In this document: piece after piece, positions 1 through 7,717 of the stretch
How positions within the stretch are numbered: position 1 is the stretch's first letter
Layout: every line of letters starts with the position of its first letter
From: JAFDXJ01 sp039811225
Lineage (GTDB): Bacteria; Bacteroidota; Bacteroidia; Chitinophagales; Chitinophagaceae
DNA length: 64,000 nucleotides
NCBI GenBank assembly: GCA_039811225.1
Contig: JBDHYG010000011.1
Coordinates: 1-64,000 of the forward strand
Reading direction: 5' to 3'
The notes under the pieces: generated by a model
What the model saw: the letters and a program-made list of their open reading frames with translations, nothing else
Database searches by the model: none
What the model was told of the DNA's origin: nothing
Translations under genes and position numbers: made by a program

Positions 1-23
1 TTACCTGTAACAAACTTGAAATT

Positions 24-140
24 ATGAAAGTCAGGGCATCCATTAAAAAGCGTAGTGCAGACTGCAAGATCGTTCGCAGGAAAGGCCGGTTGTATGTGAT
101 CAACAAGAAAAACCCCCGTTTTAAACAACGCCAGGGATAA
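24..140 (+). CDS. rpmJ: 50S ribosomal protein L36 (bL36)
   Basis: A 38-residue ORF begins MKVRASIKKRSADCKIV and ends KNPRFKQRQG, which is the whole of the short L36 family. L36 is a small basic protein of the large subunit. Only one Cys of the usual zinc-binding set is visible, so this is the zinc-free form. It lies 32 bases upstream of rpsM, the normal order in the spc/alpha ribosomal region, where infA and secY usually precede it outside this window. Confidence 0.95.
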   Translation: MKVRASIKKRSADCKIVRRKGRLYVINKKNPRFKQRQG

Positions 141-172
141 TCATTTATAAAATTTAAAAACCAACTTTTCGT

Positions 173-553
173 ATGGCTCGTATAGCCGGTATAGATTTAC
201 CAAAAAATAAAAGAGGAGAAATAGGGCTTACCTATATCTATGGTATTGGACGTTCCCGTGCCCGTGAAATATTGGAAAAAGCCAATGTGCATGTGGATAA
301 AAAAGTGAATGATTGGGATGATGATGAACAAAGTGCTATCCGGAATATCATCAGTAATGAGTTTAAAGTAGAGGGCGCCCTGCGCAGCGAGGTGCAGACC
401 AGTATCAAGCGTTTACTGGATATAGCCTGTTATCGTGGTTTACGCCACCGGAAAGGCTTACCGGTTCGCGGTCAACGTACCCGTACAAATAGCCGTACCC
501 GGAAAGGAAAACGGAAAACCGTTGCAGGCAAGAAAAAAGCACCGAAGAAATAA
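173..553 (+). CDS. rpsM: 30S ribosomal protein S13 (uS13)
   Basis: This 126-residue protein opens MARIAGIDLPKNKRGEIGL and has the helix-two-turns-helix segment around TYIYGIGRSRAREIL. The basic tail carries the family signature RGLRHRKGLPVRGQRT near residues 89-104, followed by a Lys/Arg-rich end. S13 sits in the head of the small subunit, contacts S19 and forms bridges to the 50S subunit. The length is normal. The ATG is preceded by an A/T-rich stretch without a Shine-Dalgarno sequence, as is usual in Bacteroidota. It is the first gene of the alpha-operon block S13-S11-S4-alpha-L17. Confidence 0.98.
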   Translation: MARIAGIDLPKNKRGEIGLTYIYGIGRSRAREILEKANVHVDKKVNDWDDDEQSAIRNIISNEFKVEGALRSEVQTSIKRLLDIACYRGLRHRKGLPVRGQRTRTNSRTRKGKRKTVAGKKKAPKK

Positions 554-557
554 TTAA

Positions 558-587
558 TAAAAGCATGCCACAGGTGGTATGCTTTTA
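558..587 (+). terminator. Terminator-like hairpin between rpsM and rpsK
   Basis: Thirteen bases (558-570) pair with 575-587 around a four-base loop, with one G-U pair; the stem begins TAAAAGCAT. The U-tract is part of the stem and is followed by CTATAAAATCC, so full termination is doubtful. It may attenuate transcription, define an mRNA 3' end, or bind a protein. Confidence 0.5.
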
Positions 588-690
588 CTATAAAATCCTG
601 ATTGTATGGATCGCTTTCTTAATGGAAAGCAGGAGTATTTTCAGGTTCCTGTAAAGGACAAAAAATAAACGATTACCTCAAAAAAAGAAA

Positions 691-1095
691 ATGGCAAAAG
701 AACAAAAAGGCAGTCAGAAAGCCGCCGCAAAAAAAAGAGCCGTAAAAGTAGATGCGTATGGCGAAGCGCATATCAATGCAACTTTTAACAACATTATTAT
801 TTCCCTGACCAATAAACAGGGACAGGTTATTTCCTGGAGTTCTGCCGGGAAAATGAAATTCCGCGGTTCCAAGAAAAATACTCCATATGCTGCACAAACA
901 GCGGGTCAGGATGCGGCTAAGATTGCCATGGATGCCGGCCTGAGGAAAGTAGATGTATATGTAAAAGGCCCCGGTTCCGGCCGGGAAGGCGCTATCCGCT
1001 CTCTTTCTCAATCAGGCATTGAGATCGCAATAATCAAAGATATTACCCCAATGCCGCACAATGGTTGCCGGCCTCCAAAGAAGAGAAGGGTATAA
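691..1095 (+). CDS. rpsK: 30S ribosomal protein S11 (uS11)
   Basis: A 134-residue protein with a Lys-rich N-terminus (MAKEQKGSQKAAAKKRA), the core segment GEAHINATFNNIIISLT, and the conserved C-terminal signature KDITPMPHNGCRPPKKRRV. S11 forms the platform of the small subunit near the mRNA exit. It is separated from rpsM by 137 bases, unusually long for this operon, and the gap contains the hairpin at 558-587. The start is supported by the A-rich run AAAAAAAGAAA directly before the ATG. Confidence 0.98.
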   Translation: MAKEQKGSQKAAAKKRAVKVDAYGEAHINATFNNIIISLTNKQGQVISWSSAGKMKFRGSKKNTPYAAQTAGQDAAKIAMDAGLRKVDVYVKGPGSGREGAIRSLSQSGIEIAIIKDITPMPHNGCRPPKKRRV

Positions 1096-1139
1096 GACAA
1101 GGTATTTAGCCTTTAATACAGGCATTTTCATAAACAAAG

Positions 1140-1178
1140 GGTAGCGCATTTATTTTAGATTTTTACCGATGCTTTACC
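1140..1178 (+). promoter_or_regulatory. Possible structured leader of rpsD
   Basis: Bases 1140-1149 (GGTAGCGCAT) can pair with 1169-1178 (ATGCTTTACC) with one mismatch, enclosing a 19-base loop. The 106-base spacer sits right before the S4 gene. S4 autoregulates the alpha operon in other bacteria by binding its mRNA, so this may be a binding site, but no known S4-leader motif is recognised. Confidence 0.3.
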
Positions 1179-1201
1179 GACAATAAAAAATCAATACACA
1201 C

Positions 1202-1807
1202 ATGGCACGTTACACAGGACCAAAAACAAAAATCTCCCGGATCTTCGGGGAGCCCATTCTGGGAAATGGAAAATGGCTCGGTAAAAACAGTAATCCGCCC
1301 GGCCAGCATGGACAAGCCCGCAAAAGAAAAACCTTGGGCGAGTATGCCTTACAGTTGAAAGAAAAACAAAAAGCCAAATACACATATGGTGTGCTGGAAA
1401 AACAATTCCATAATACCTTCGATAATGCAGCCCGCTTAAAAGGGGTTACCGGTGAAAACCTGATCCGCCTGCTCGAAGCAAGACTGGATAACACCGTTTT
1501 CCGCCTCGGCATTGCTCCCTCCCGCCCGGCGGCCCGGCAATTGGTAAGTCATAAGCATATCACCGTTAATGAAGTGGTGGTGAATATCCCTTCTTATCAA
1601 TTGAAACCAGGCGATGTGATTGCTTTCAAAGAAAAAAGTGGAAACAATACTTCCCTCACCAGTTTTATCCGGGGCAAAAACAATAAGTACACCTGGCTTG
1701 ACTGGAATGATACGGATAAGAAGGGCACATTTGTTACCTATCCCGACCGGGAAAATGTACCAGAAAATATTCGTGAACAACTGATCGTGGAATTGTATTC
1801 AAAATAA
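1202..1807 (+). CDS. rpsD: 30S ribosomal protein S4 (uS4)
   Basis: A 201-residue protein with the S4 N-terminal region (MARYTGPKTKISRIFGEPI) and an S4 RNA-binding domain at about residues 92-150, seen in RLDNTVFRLGIAPSRPAARQ and SHKHITVNEVVVNIPSY. S4 is a primary 16S rRNA binder that nucleates assembly of the 5' domain and, in several bacteria, represses its own operon. The N-terminal zinc-ribbon cysteines found in some S4 proteins are absent, so this is the zinc-independent form. Normal length; the start has AATACACAC directly upstream. Confidence 0.98.
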   Translation: MARYTGPKTKISRIFGEPILGNGKWLGKNSNPPGQHGQARKRKTLGEYALQLKEKQKAKYTYGVLEKQFHNTFDNAARLKGVTGENLIRLLEARLDNTVFRLGIAPSRPAARQLVSHKHITVNEVVVNIPSYQLKPGDVIAFKEKSGNNTSLTSFIRGKNNKYTWLDWNDTDKKGTFVTYPDRENVPENIREQLIVELYSK

Positions 1808-1873
1808 TATTGGTAAAAACCATTTTTCAACTTTCCGGCGAATGAAAACACCGGATAAAAACAAAAAATTTAT

Positions 1874-2875
1874 ATGGCAATATTGAATTTTCAAAAACCT
1901 GATAAAATAGTTTTACAAAAGGTTACGGACTTTGAAGGCCAGTTCGAATTTCGTCCTTTAGAGCCGGGTTTTGGCTTAACCATTGGTAATGCACTTCGCC
2001 GTGTACTGCTCAGCAGCCTGGAAGGTTATGCGATTATCGGGATAAAAATCGAAGGCATAGACCATGAATTTGCAACTATGAAAGGGGTAACAGAAGATGT
2101 TACGGAAATGATCCTAAACCTGAAACAGGTTCGTTTCAAAAAAATTACCGACCAGGAAATCAATACGGAGAAACTCACTTTAAATATTTTAAAAAGTACA
2201 GAATTTACAGCCGGCATGATCGGGGAAGCTACGCAAATGTTCCAGGTGATGAACCCGGAACAACTGATTTGCACTTTAGATGCTACCGCAAAAATAAATA
2301 TGGAAATCACAATCGGCAAAGGCCGTGGTTATGTACCGGCAGATGAGAACCGGGTGAAAGATGTACCCTTTGGCTATATTCCTATTGACTCTATCCATAC
2401 CCCCATCAAGAATGTAAAATATGCTATCGAGAATTACCGGGTAGAACAAAAAACGGATTATGAAAAATTGATTTTGGATGTAGCAACCGATGGTACTATC
2501 AATCCGGAAGAAGCGGTGAAACAAGCTTCCCGTGTATTGATCCAACACCTGATGATCATTACCGATGAGAATATCACATTTGATAATAAAGAAGACAAAA
2601 AAGAAGATGTAGTGGATGAGCAGGTATTGCAATTACGTAAAATACTGAAAACACCATTGGAAGATCTTGACTTGTCTGTACGGGCTTTTAATTGCCTGAA
2701 AGCAGCGAAGATCAATTCTTTGAGTGAACTGGTACAATATGAGCAGGAAGACCTGATGAAGTTCCGGAATTTTGGCCAGAAATCTTTGAGTGAAATCGAA
2801 CAGGTACTTGGCGAAAGAGGATTACATTTTGGTATGGACCTGATGAAACTGGGTTTAACTGACCTGGATAATTAA
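1874..2875 (+). CDS. rpoA: DNA-directed RNA polymerase subunit alpha
   Basis: 333 residues, the usual length. The N-terminal dimerisation domain shows GFGLTIGNALRRVLLSSLEG near residues 32-51, the alpha-alpha and beta contact region. The C-terminal domain (about residues 255-333) has DLSVRAFNCLKAAKINSL and the helix-hairpin-helix FRNFGQKSLSEIEQVL, which binds upstream promoter DNA and activators. An acidic linker (KEDKKEDVVDEQ) joins the domains. It lies between rpsD and rplQ as in most bacteria. A hairpin follows the stop codon. Confidence 0.98.
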   Translation: MAILNFQKPDKIVLQKVTDFEGQFEFRPLEPGFGLTIGNALRRVLLSSLEGYAIIGIKIEGIDHEFATMKGVTEDVTEMILNLKQVRFKKITDQEINTEKLTLNILKSTEFTAGMIGEATQMFQVMNPEQLICTLDATAKINMEITIGKGRGYVPADENRVKDVPFGYIPIDSIHTPIKNVKYAIENYRVEQKTDYEKLILDVATDGTINPEEAVKQASRVLIQHLMIITDENITFDNKEDKKEDVVDEQVLQLRKILKTPLEDLDLSVRAFNCLKAAKINSLSELVQYEQEDLMKFRNFGQKSLSEIEQVLGERGLHFGMDLMKLGLTDLDN

Positions 2876-2888
2876 TCGTAAAAAAAAG

Positions 2889-2913
2889 GGGCACTGAAAA
2901 GTTTTCAGTACCC
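2889..2913 (+). terminator. Hairpin between rpoA and rplQ
   Basis: An inverted repeat built from ACTGAAAA (2893-2900) and TTTTCAGT (2902-2909), extended by GGG/CCC across one mismatch, is followed by GGTTTTATTT. It resembles a leaky intrinsic terminator or a processing site inside the operon. Confidence 0.5.
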
Positions 2914-2972
2914 GGTTTTATTTAATCAAATCCTGCAATTCCTGACACGGTGCAGGGTAAAAAACAAACGTC

Positions 2973-3752
2973 ATGAGACACGGAGACAAGAACAAAAATC
3001 TCGGCAGAAAGAAAGCACACCGGGATGCCTTATTAAGCAACCTGGCCAGCCAGTTGATCGTACACAAACGTATCGTTACTACATTGACAAAAGCAAAAGT
3101 GCTGCGTACGTATGTAGAACCACTGATCACCAAGACCAAGAAAACAGACAGTGCACAGGATTTCATGCACCAGCACCGGGTGGTGTTTAGTTATCTAAAA
3201 GATAAAGCTGCCGTGAAAGAATTATTTACGGTAGTGGGGCCTAAAATTGCCAGCCGTCCCGGTGGTTATACCCGCATTTTAAAACTGGGTATCCGCGTGG
3301 GTGATAATGCTGAAAGAGCCATGATCGAATTGGTAGATTTCAATGAAACGTACACTAAAGGAACCGATACCACCGTTGATACAGGTAAGAAAACAAGGCG
3401 TAGCAGGAGTACAACTAAAAAAGCGGCTCCGGCAAAAGCAGCAGTACCTGCAGAAGAAGTAAAAACAGAAACTGCAGAAGCAACAGCTCCGGTAGCTGAT
3501 GATCTTACCAGGATTGAAGGTATCGGCCCGAAAGTAGCTGAAGCCCTTACAGCAGCCGGCTTAGACAGTTTTGAAAAAATTGCAACCGCCACACCGGAAG
3601 CAATTAAAGAAATCCTCGAAAAAGCAGAAGGCAACTTCAATGCACAAGACCCGACCAGCTGGCCGGAACAAAGTGCCTTGGCTGCCAAAGACAATTGGGA
3701 TGAATTGAAAACTCTCCAGGATAATTTAATCGGCGGAAAAGAAGCTAAATAA
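2973..3752 (+). CDS. rplQ: 50S ribosomal protein L17 with helix-hairpin-helix extension
   Basis: The first about 123 residues are a standard L17 (MRHGDKNKNLGRKKAHRDAL, then ASRPGGYTRILKLGIRVGD near 93-111). L17 binds 23S rRNA near the exit tunnel. The protein is 259 residues, about twice the usual size. A Lys/Ala/Thr-rich linker (about 128-174) leads to a C-terminal domain with DDLTRIEGIGPKVAEALTAA (177-196), a helix-hairpin-helix-like motif, then a second helical segment to residue 259. The extension is in frame and follows no internal stop, so it is a true fusion. Extensions of this type occur on Bacteroidota r-proteins; the role is unknown, nucleic-acid binding being the obvious guess. It is the last gene of the operon. 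Confidence 0.95.
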   Translation: MRHGDKNKNLGRKKAHRDALLSNLASQLIVHKRIVTTLTKAKVLRTYVEPLITKTKKTDSAQDFMHQHRVVFSYLKDKAAVKELFTVVGPKIASRPGGYTRILKLGIRVGDNAERAMIELVDFNETYTKGTDTTVDTGKKTRRSRSTTKKAAPAKAAVPAEEVKTETAEATAPVADDLTRIEGIGPKVAEALTAAGLDSFEKIATATPEAIKEILEKAEGNFNAQDPTSWPEQSALAAKDNWDELKTLQDNLIGGKEAK

Positions 3753-3773
3753 ATTTTCTAAAAACATTGTACC

Positions 3774-3799
3774 AGCCCGGTATTTACCGGGCTTTTTTT
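3774..3799 (+). terminator. Rho-independent terminator of the ribosomal operon
   Basis: The 9-bp stem AGCCCGGTA/TACCGGGCT is followed by a run of T, 21 bases after the rplQ stop. Confidence 0.9.
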
Positions 3800-3809
3800 A
3801 TAGCATTTG

Positions 3810-3846
3810 CCAACCTGTCAGAGAAAGCAGGTTGGTATTTTTTTTG
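3810..3846 (+). terminator. Second tandem terminator
   Basis: An 8-bp stem CCAACCTG/CAGGTTGG with a 10-base loop is followed by TATTTTTTTTT. Together with the preceding hairpin it isolates htpG from the ribosomal operon. Confidence 0.85.
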
Positions 3847-3903
3847 TAAAATTCCTCATACACAAAAATTAATTTATTACCATTAACATAGAAAATTATT
3901 ACC

Positions 3904-5820
3904 ATGGCTAAAGGACAAATTCGTGTACAGACAGAAAACATTTTCCCCATTATTAAAAAATTCCTTTACAGTGATCATGATATTTTCCTGCGGGAACTGG
4001 TGAGTAATGCAGTGGATGCGACCCAGAAAATTAAAACCCTCGCTTCAATGGGAGAAGCAGCGGGCGAATTAGGTGACCTGCGTATTGACATTGTCCTCGA
4101 CCCGGCAGCAAAAACATTGACCATTTCTGATCGTGGTGTGGGAATGACCCGGGAAGAAGTGGAAAAATATATTAACCAGGTAGCATTCAGTGGTGCGGAA
4201 GAATTTCTGGACAAGTTTAAAGATGCCAGCATTATCGGCCATTTTGGCCTGGGTTTCTACAGCGCATTCATGGTGAGTGATGAAGTAGAAATTTTTACAA
4301 AAAGCTATAAAGATGCCCCGGCTGTTCATTGGGTTTGTGATGGCAGCCCGGAATATGAATTAACCGATACAGACAAAGAAGAGCGCGGCACTTCCATTGT
4401 TTTACATATCAATGAAGAAAGTAAAGAATTCCTGGAAGCACATCGTATTCAAAGCATTTTGAATAAGTTTTGCCGGTTCCTACCTATCCCGATTTTCTTT
4501 ACTGACCTGGCAGAACAAAAAGAAACTGCCGCAAATGAAGATCAACCTGAAGCAGAAAAGACAACGGAAGCAACAGAAAAAAAACCAATTAATGATACCA
4601 ACCCACTCTGGATAAGAAAGCCGGCTGAATTAACGGATAAAGATTACCAGGATTTTTACCATAGCCTTTATCCTTTCAGTGAAACGCCTTTATTCTGGAT
4701 CCACCTGAATGTGGATTATCCTTTTCATCTCACGGGCATTTTATATTTCCCGAAGATTAAGCAGAGTTATGAAATACAAAAAGATAAAATCCAATTGTAT
4801 TGCAACCAGGTTTTTGTAACCGATGAAGTGAAAGATATTGTTCCTGAATTTTTGATGCTCATGCATGGCGTGATTGATAGCCCGGATATTCCACTGAATG
4901 TCAGCCGCAGCTATTTGCAGGGTGACCCCAATGTGAAAAAAATAAACGCACATATCACCAAAAAAGTGGCGGATAAATTAGAAGAAATTTTTACACACGA
5001 CCGGAAATCCTTTGAAGAAAAATGGGAAAGCCTGGGTTTGTTTGTAAAATATGGGATGATGACAGAAGATAAATTCCTGGATAAAGCAACCAAGTTCTTT
5101 ATCATGGAAGATACAGAAAAAACGGATCATCCTTTTTATACATTAGAGGAATATAAAAAAGCAACTGAGGCGCTGCAAAAAAATAAGGATGGCAAGTTTA
5201 CCATTATTTATGCCACAAATCCAATTCAACAGGATGCGTATATCCACGGATGTGTACAAAAAGGCCTGAAAGTGGTAAAACTGGAAACCCTGGTGGATAC
5301 AGCATTTATCAATGCCATGGAAATGAAATGGCAGGATGTGCATTTTGTTCGGGTAGATGCCGATATCCCCGAAAACCTCATTGATAAAAATGAACTGGCT
5401 GAAAGTATTTTATCATCTACCGAAACAGAAAAACTCAAAAACTTATTTTCCTTCGACAACCCGGATATTCGGATTACAACAGAAATTAAAGGCTTACCGG
5501 AATCAGCTCCCCCGGTAACAGCAACCCGGCCGGAATTTAACCGGCGTATGAAAGATATGGCAGCCATGAATGGCGGTATGTCGGCTTTTTATGCGCAAAT
5601 GCCGGATGAAGTATTATTAACCGTGAATGGTAACCACCCGGTATTTAAAGCCATTTTGCTGGAAGAGCAGGAAGAAAAACAAGCTAAACAGGTACGGACA
5701 TTAGCCGACCTGGCCTTGTTGTCGCAAGGCCTCCTGAAAGGAAATGAGCTGACCGCATTCATCAACCGGAGTGTAGAATTAATGGAAAATAAAGGGCCAA
5801 AGATCATTACGGAAGTATAA
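3904..5820 (+). CDS. htpG: Molecular chaperone HtpG (Hsp90 family)
   Basis: A 638-residue cytosolic ATP-dependent chaperone dimer. The N-terminal GHKL ATPase domain shows the catalytic Glu/Asn helix (FLRELVSNAVDATQKI, about residues 29-44), the nucleotide motif DRGVGMT, and the lid GHFGLGFYSAFMV. The middle domain contains PLFWIHLNVDYPF and the conserved PLNVSRSYLQGD segment. A charged insertion rich in Glu, Ala and Thr (about residues 206-232) separates the N and middle domains, as in many Bacteroidota HtpG proteins. It is monocistronic, bounded by terminators on both sides. The start MAKGQIRVQTENIF is typical for the family. Confidence 0.97.
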   Translation: MAKGQIRVQTENIFPIIKKFLYSDHDIFLRELVSNAVDATQKIKTLASMGEAAGELGDLRIDIVLDPAAKTLTISDRGVGMTREEVEKYINQVAFSGAEEFLDKFKDASIIGHFGLGFYSAFMVSDEVEIFTKSYKDAPAVHWVCDGSPEYELTDTDKEERGTSIVLHINEESKEFLEAHRIQSILNKFCRFLPIPIFFTDLAEQKETAANEDQPEAEKTTEATEKKPINDTNPLWIRKPAELTDKDYQDFYHSLYPFSETPLFWIHLNVDYPFHLTGILYFPKIKQSYEIQKDKIQLYCNQVFVTDEVKDIVPEFLMLMHGVIDSPDIPLNVSRSYLQGDPNVKKINAHITKKVADKLEEIFTHDRKSFEEKWESLGLFVKYGMMTEDKFLDKATKFFIMEDTEKTDHPFYTLEEYKKATEALQKNKDGKFTIIYATNPIQQDAYIHGCVQKGLKVVKLETLVDTAFINAMEMKWQDVHFVRVDADIPENLIDKNELAESILSSTETEKLKNLFSFDNPDIRITTEIKGLPESAPPVTATRPEFNRRMKDMAAMNGGMSAFYAQMPDEVLLTVNGNHPVFKAILLEEQEEKQAKQVRTLADLALLSQGLLKGNELTAFINRSVELMENKGPKIITEV

Positions 5821-5850
5821 GCACATAGTAGGGATTGAGCTACACAAAAG

Positions 5851-5898
5851 AAAAATCCACTTGTACATTTCAACCAATTTGTACAAGTGGATTTTTTT
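5851..5898. terminator. Bidirectional terminator between htpG and pckA
   Basis: A 17-bp perfect inverted repeat (5851-5867 with 5880-5896; arm AAAAATCCACTTGTACA) with A-run and T-run flanks works on both strands for the two convergent genes. Confidence 0.9.
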
Positions 5899-5908
5899 GA
5901 GGAGTAAT

Positions 5909-7507
5909 TTATATTACCGGCGCTGCATCTTTGATCTCCTGGGAAACTCCGGATTCAAACTTCTCAAAGTTTTTTCTGAATTGAGTAGCCAGTTCATGTG
6001 CTTTTACATCATAATCAGCTTTATTGGCCCAGGTATTACGGGGATTTAATAATTCAGCTGGTACACCCGGGCAGCTTTTCGGCATTTGCATTTTAAATAC
6101 CGGGTGTGCTTCAAATGCTACATTATTTAATTCGCCATTTAAGGCAGCAGTAATCATAGCCCGGGTATAACTCAATTTCATGCGATTCCCTACACCATAT
6201 CCACCACCGCTCCAGCCGGTATTCACCATCCATACATGTACATGATGTTCGTTCATTTTTTTGCCCAGCATTTCGGCATAAAAACCCGGATGCAACGGCA
6301 GGAAAGGTGCCCCAAAACATGCACTGAATGTGGCTTTCGGCTCGGTAACACCGGCTTCCGTACCGGCTACCTTTGCGGTATATCCACTGATAAACTGGTA
6401 CATGGCCTGGCCGGCAGATAATTTGCTGATGGGTGGTAATACACCATAGGCATCACAGGTCAACAGGAAAATATTTTTAGGTAATTTACCAATACTCGGC
6501 TCCAGGGCATTGCTGATAAAAGTAAGTGGGTAACTTACACGTGTATTTTCAGTAATGCTTTTATTGGAAAAATCTATTTCATTGGTGCCTTCATGGAAAA
6601 CAATATTTTCCAGTAATGCTCCCGGGCGGATGGCCCGATAAATTTCCGGCTCTTTTTCTTCACTCAGATCAATACATTTCGCATAACAGCCGCCTTCAAA
6701 ATTGAAGACAGAATTATCTGTCCAGCCATGTTCATCATCCCCGATCAATTTCCGGGAAGGATCGGCGCTTAAGGTTGTTTTACCGGTACCGCTCAGCCCA
6801 AAGAATATGGCCACATCTCCATCATGCCCCATATTGGCGCTGCAGTGCATGCTCAATACATTTTTATCATGTGGCAAAACATAATTCAATATAGAAAAAA
6901 TACCTTTCTTCATTTCACCGGTATAACCCGTACCACCTATCAGGATCATTCTATGTGTAAAAGATACTAAGGCGAAATTTCCCTGGCGGGTACCATCTAT
7001 TGCCGGGTCAGCCTGAAAGCCTGGTGCCTGTATAATGGTCCAATCAGGAGTAAAATTTTCTAACTGTTTTGCATCGGGCCGCAAAAACATATTATATACA
7101 AAAAGGTTACTCCAGGGATTTTCATTAATCACCCGTACATTCAAGCGGTAATTATCATCTGCACAGGCCGCACAATCACGCACCCATACTTCTTTACAGT
7201 TATTGAGATATTGCAACAATTTTGTTTTTAACTGGAGAAAATATTTTTCTTCTATTGGTAAGTTAATATTATTCCAGTTTACGGTATTTTCCGTAATCGC
7301 ATCTTTCACAATAAATTTATCCTGTGGGCTACGACCGGTAAACTTTCCCGTGTTAATACAAAGAGCGCCGGTATTGTTTAGCACCCCCTGGCCTCTGTCA
7401 ACTGCTTGTTGAGTAAGGGTTTCAGGGCTTTCCTGGTAAAAGACATGTTCATTGGTCAATCCTAATGCTACGAGTTGTGCAGATGGATAATTTTTTGAAG
7501 TGGACAT
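5909..7507 (-). CDS. pckA: Phosphoenolpyruvate carboxykinase (ATP)
   Basis: Converts oxaloacetate and ATP to phosphoenolpyruvate, CO2 and ADP, the entry step of gluconeogenesis. I choose the ATG at 7507 (MSTSKNYPSAQ) over an in-frame TTG two codons upstream, giving 532 residues. Motifs: the oxaloacetate-binding region NTGKFTGRSPQDKF near 52-65, the P-loop GLSGTGKTTLS near 237-247, and the metal-binding kinase-2a element LIGDDEHGW near 254-262. This is the ATP-type family, not the GTP type. A TAnnTTTG box lies about 25 bases upstream of the ATG, so it is probably transcribed alone. Confidence 0.97.
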   Translation of the reverse strand: MSTSKNYPSAQLVALGLTNEHVFYQESPETLTQQAVDRGQGVLNNTGALCINTGKFTGRSPQDKFIVKDAITENTVNWNNINLPIEEKYFLQLKTKLLQYLNNCKEVWVRDCAACADDNYRLNVRVINENPWSNLFVYNMFLRPDAKQLENFTPDWTIIQAPGFQADPAIDGTRQGNFALVSFTHRMILIGGTGYTGEMKKGIFSILNYVLPHDKNVLSMHCSANMGHDGDVAIFFGLSGTGKTTLSADPSRKLIGDDEHGWTDNSVFNFEGGCYAKCIDLSEEKEPEIYRAIRPGALLENIVFHEGTNEIDFSNKSITENTRVSYPLTFISNALEPSIGKLPKNIFLLTCDAYGVLPPISKLSAGQAMYQFISGYTAKVAGTEAGVTEPKATFSACFGAPFLPLHPGFYAEMLGKKMNEHHVHVWMVNTGWSGGGYGVGNRMKLSYTRAMITAALNGELNNVAFEAHPVFKMQMPKSCPGVPAELLNPRNTWANKADYDVKAHELATQFRKNFEKFESGVSQEIKDAAPVI

Positions 7508-7531
7508 ATACAATCGATTTTATTGGAAGCG

Positions 7532-7539
7532 CAAAGATA
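7532..7539 (-). promoter_or_regulatory. -7 promoter element of pckA
   Basis: TATCTTTG on the minus strand matches the Bacteroidota TAnnTTTG consensus; the predicted mRNA leader is about 20 bases. No clear TTG box is seen upstream. Confidence 0.6.
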
Positions 7540-7717
7540 TTTCAATCCATTGAATTTTAGCCAGATTTCTGTTTGTAAAGAAGGAAATAGGCTTTTCAAT
7601 CGCTCAGTTTGAAATATAGCGTTCATTCGGCAAGTAAACCAAATAGCGATCAGCAGGATAAAATAAATAACCCGGTCACCTACATTCAAATCCCATCATT
7701 TCTGATGAAAAAAAATT

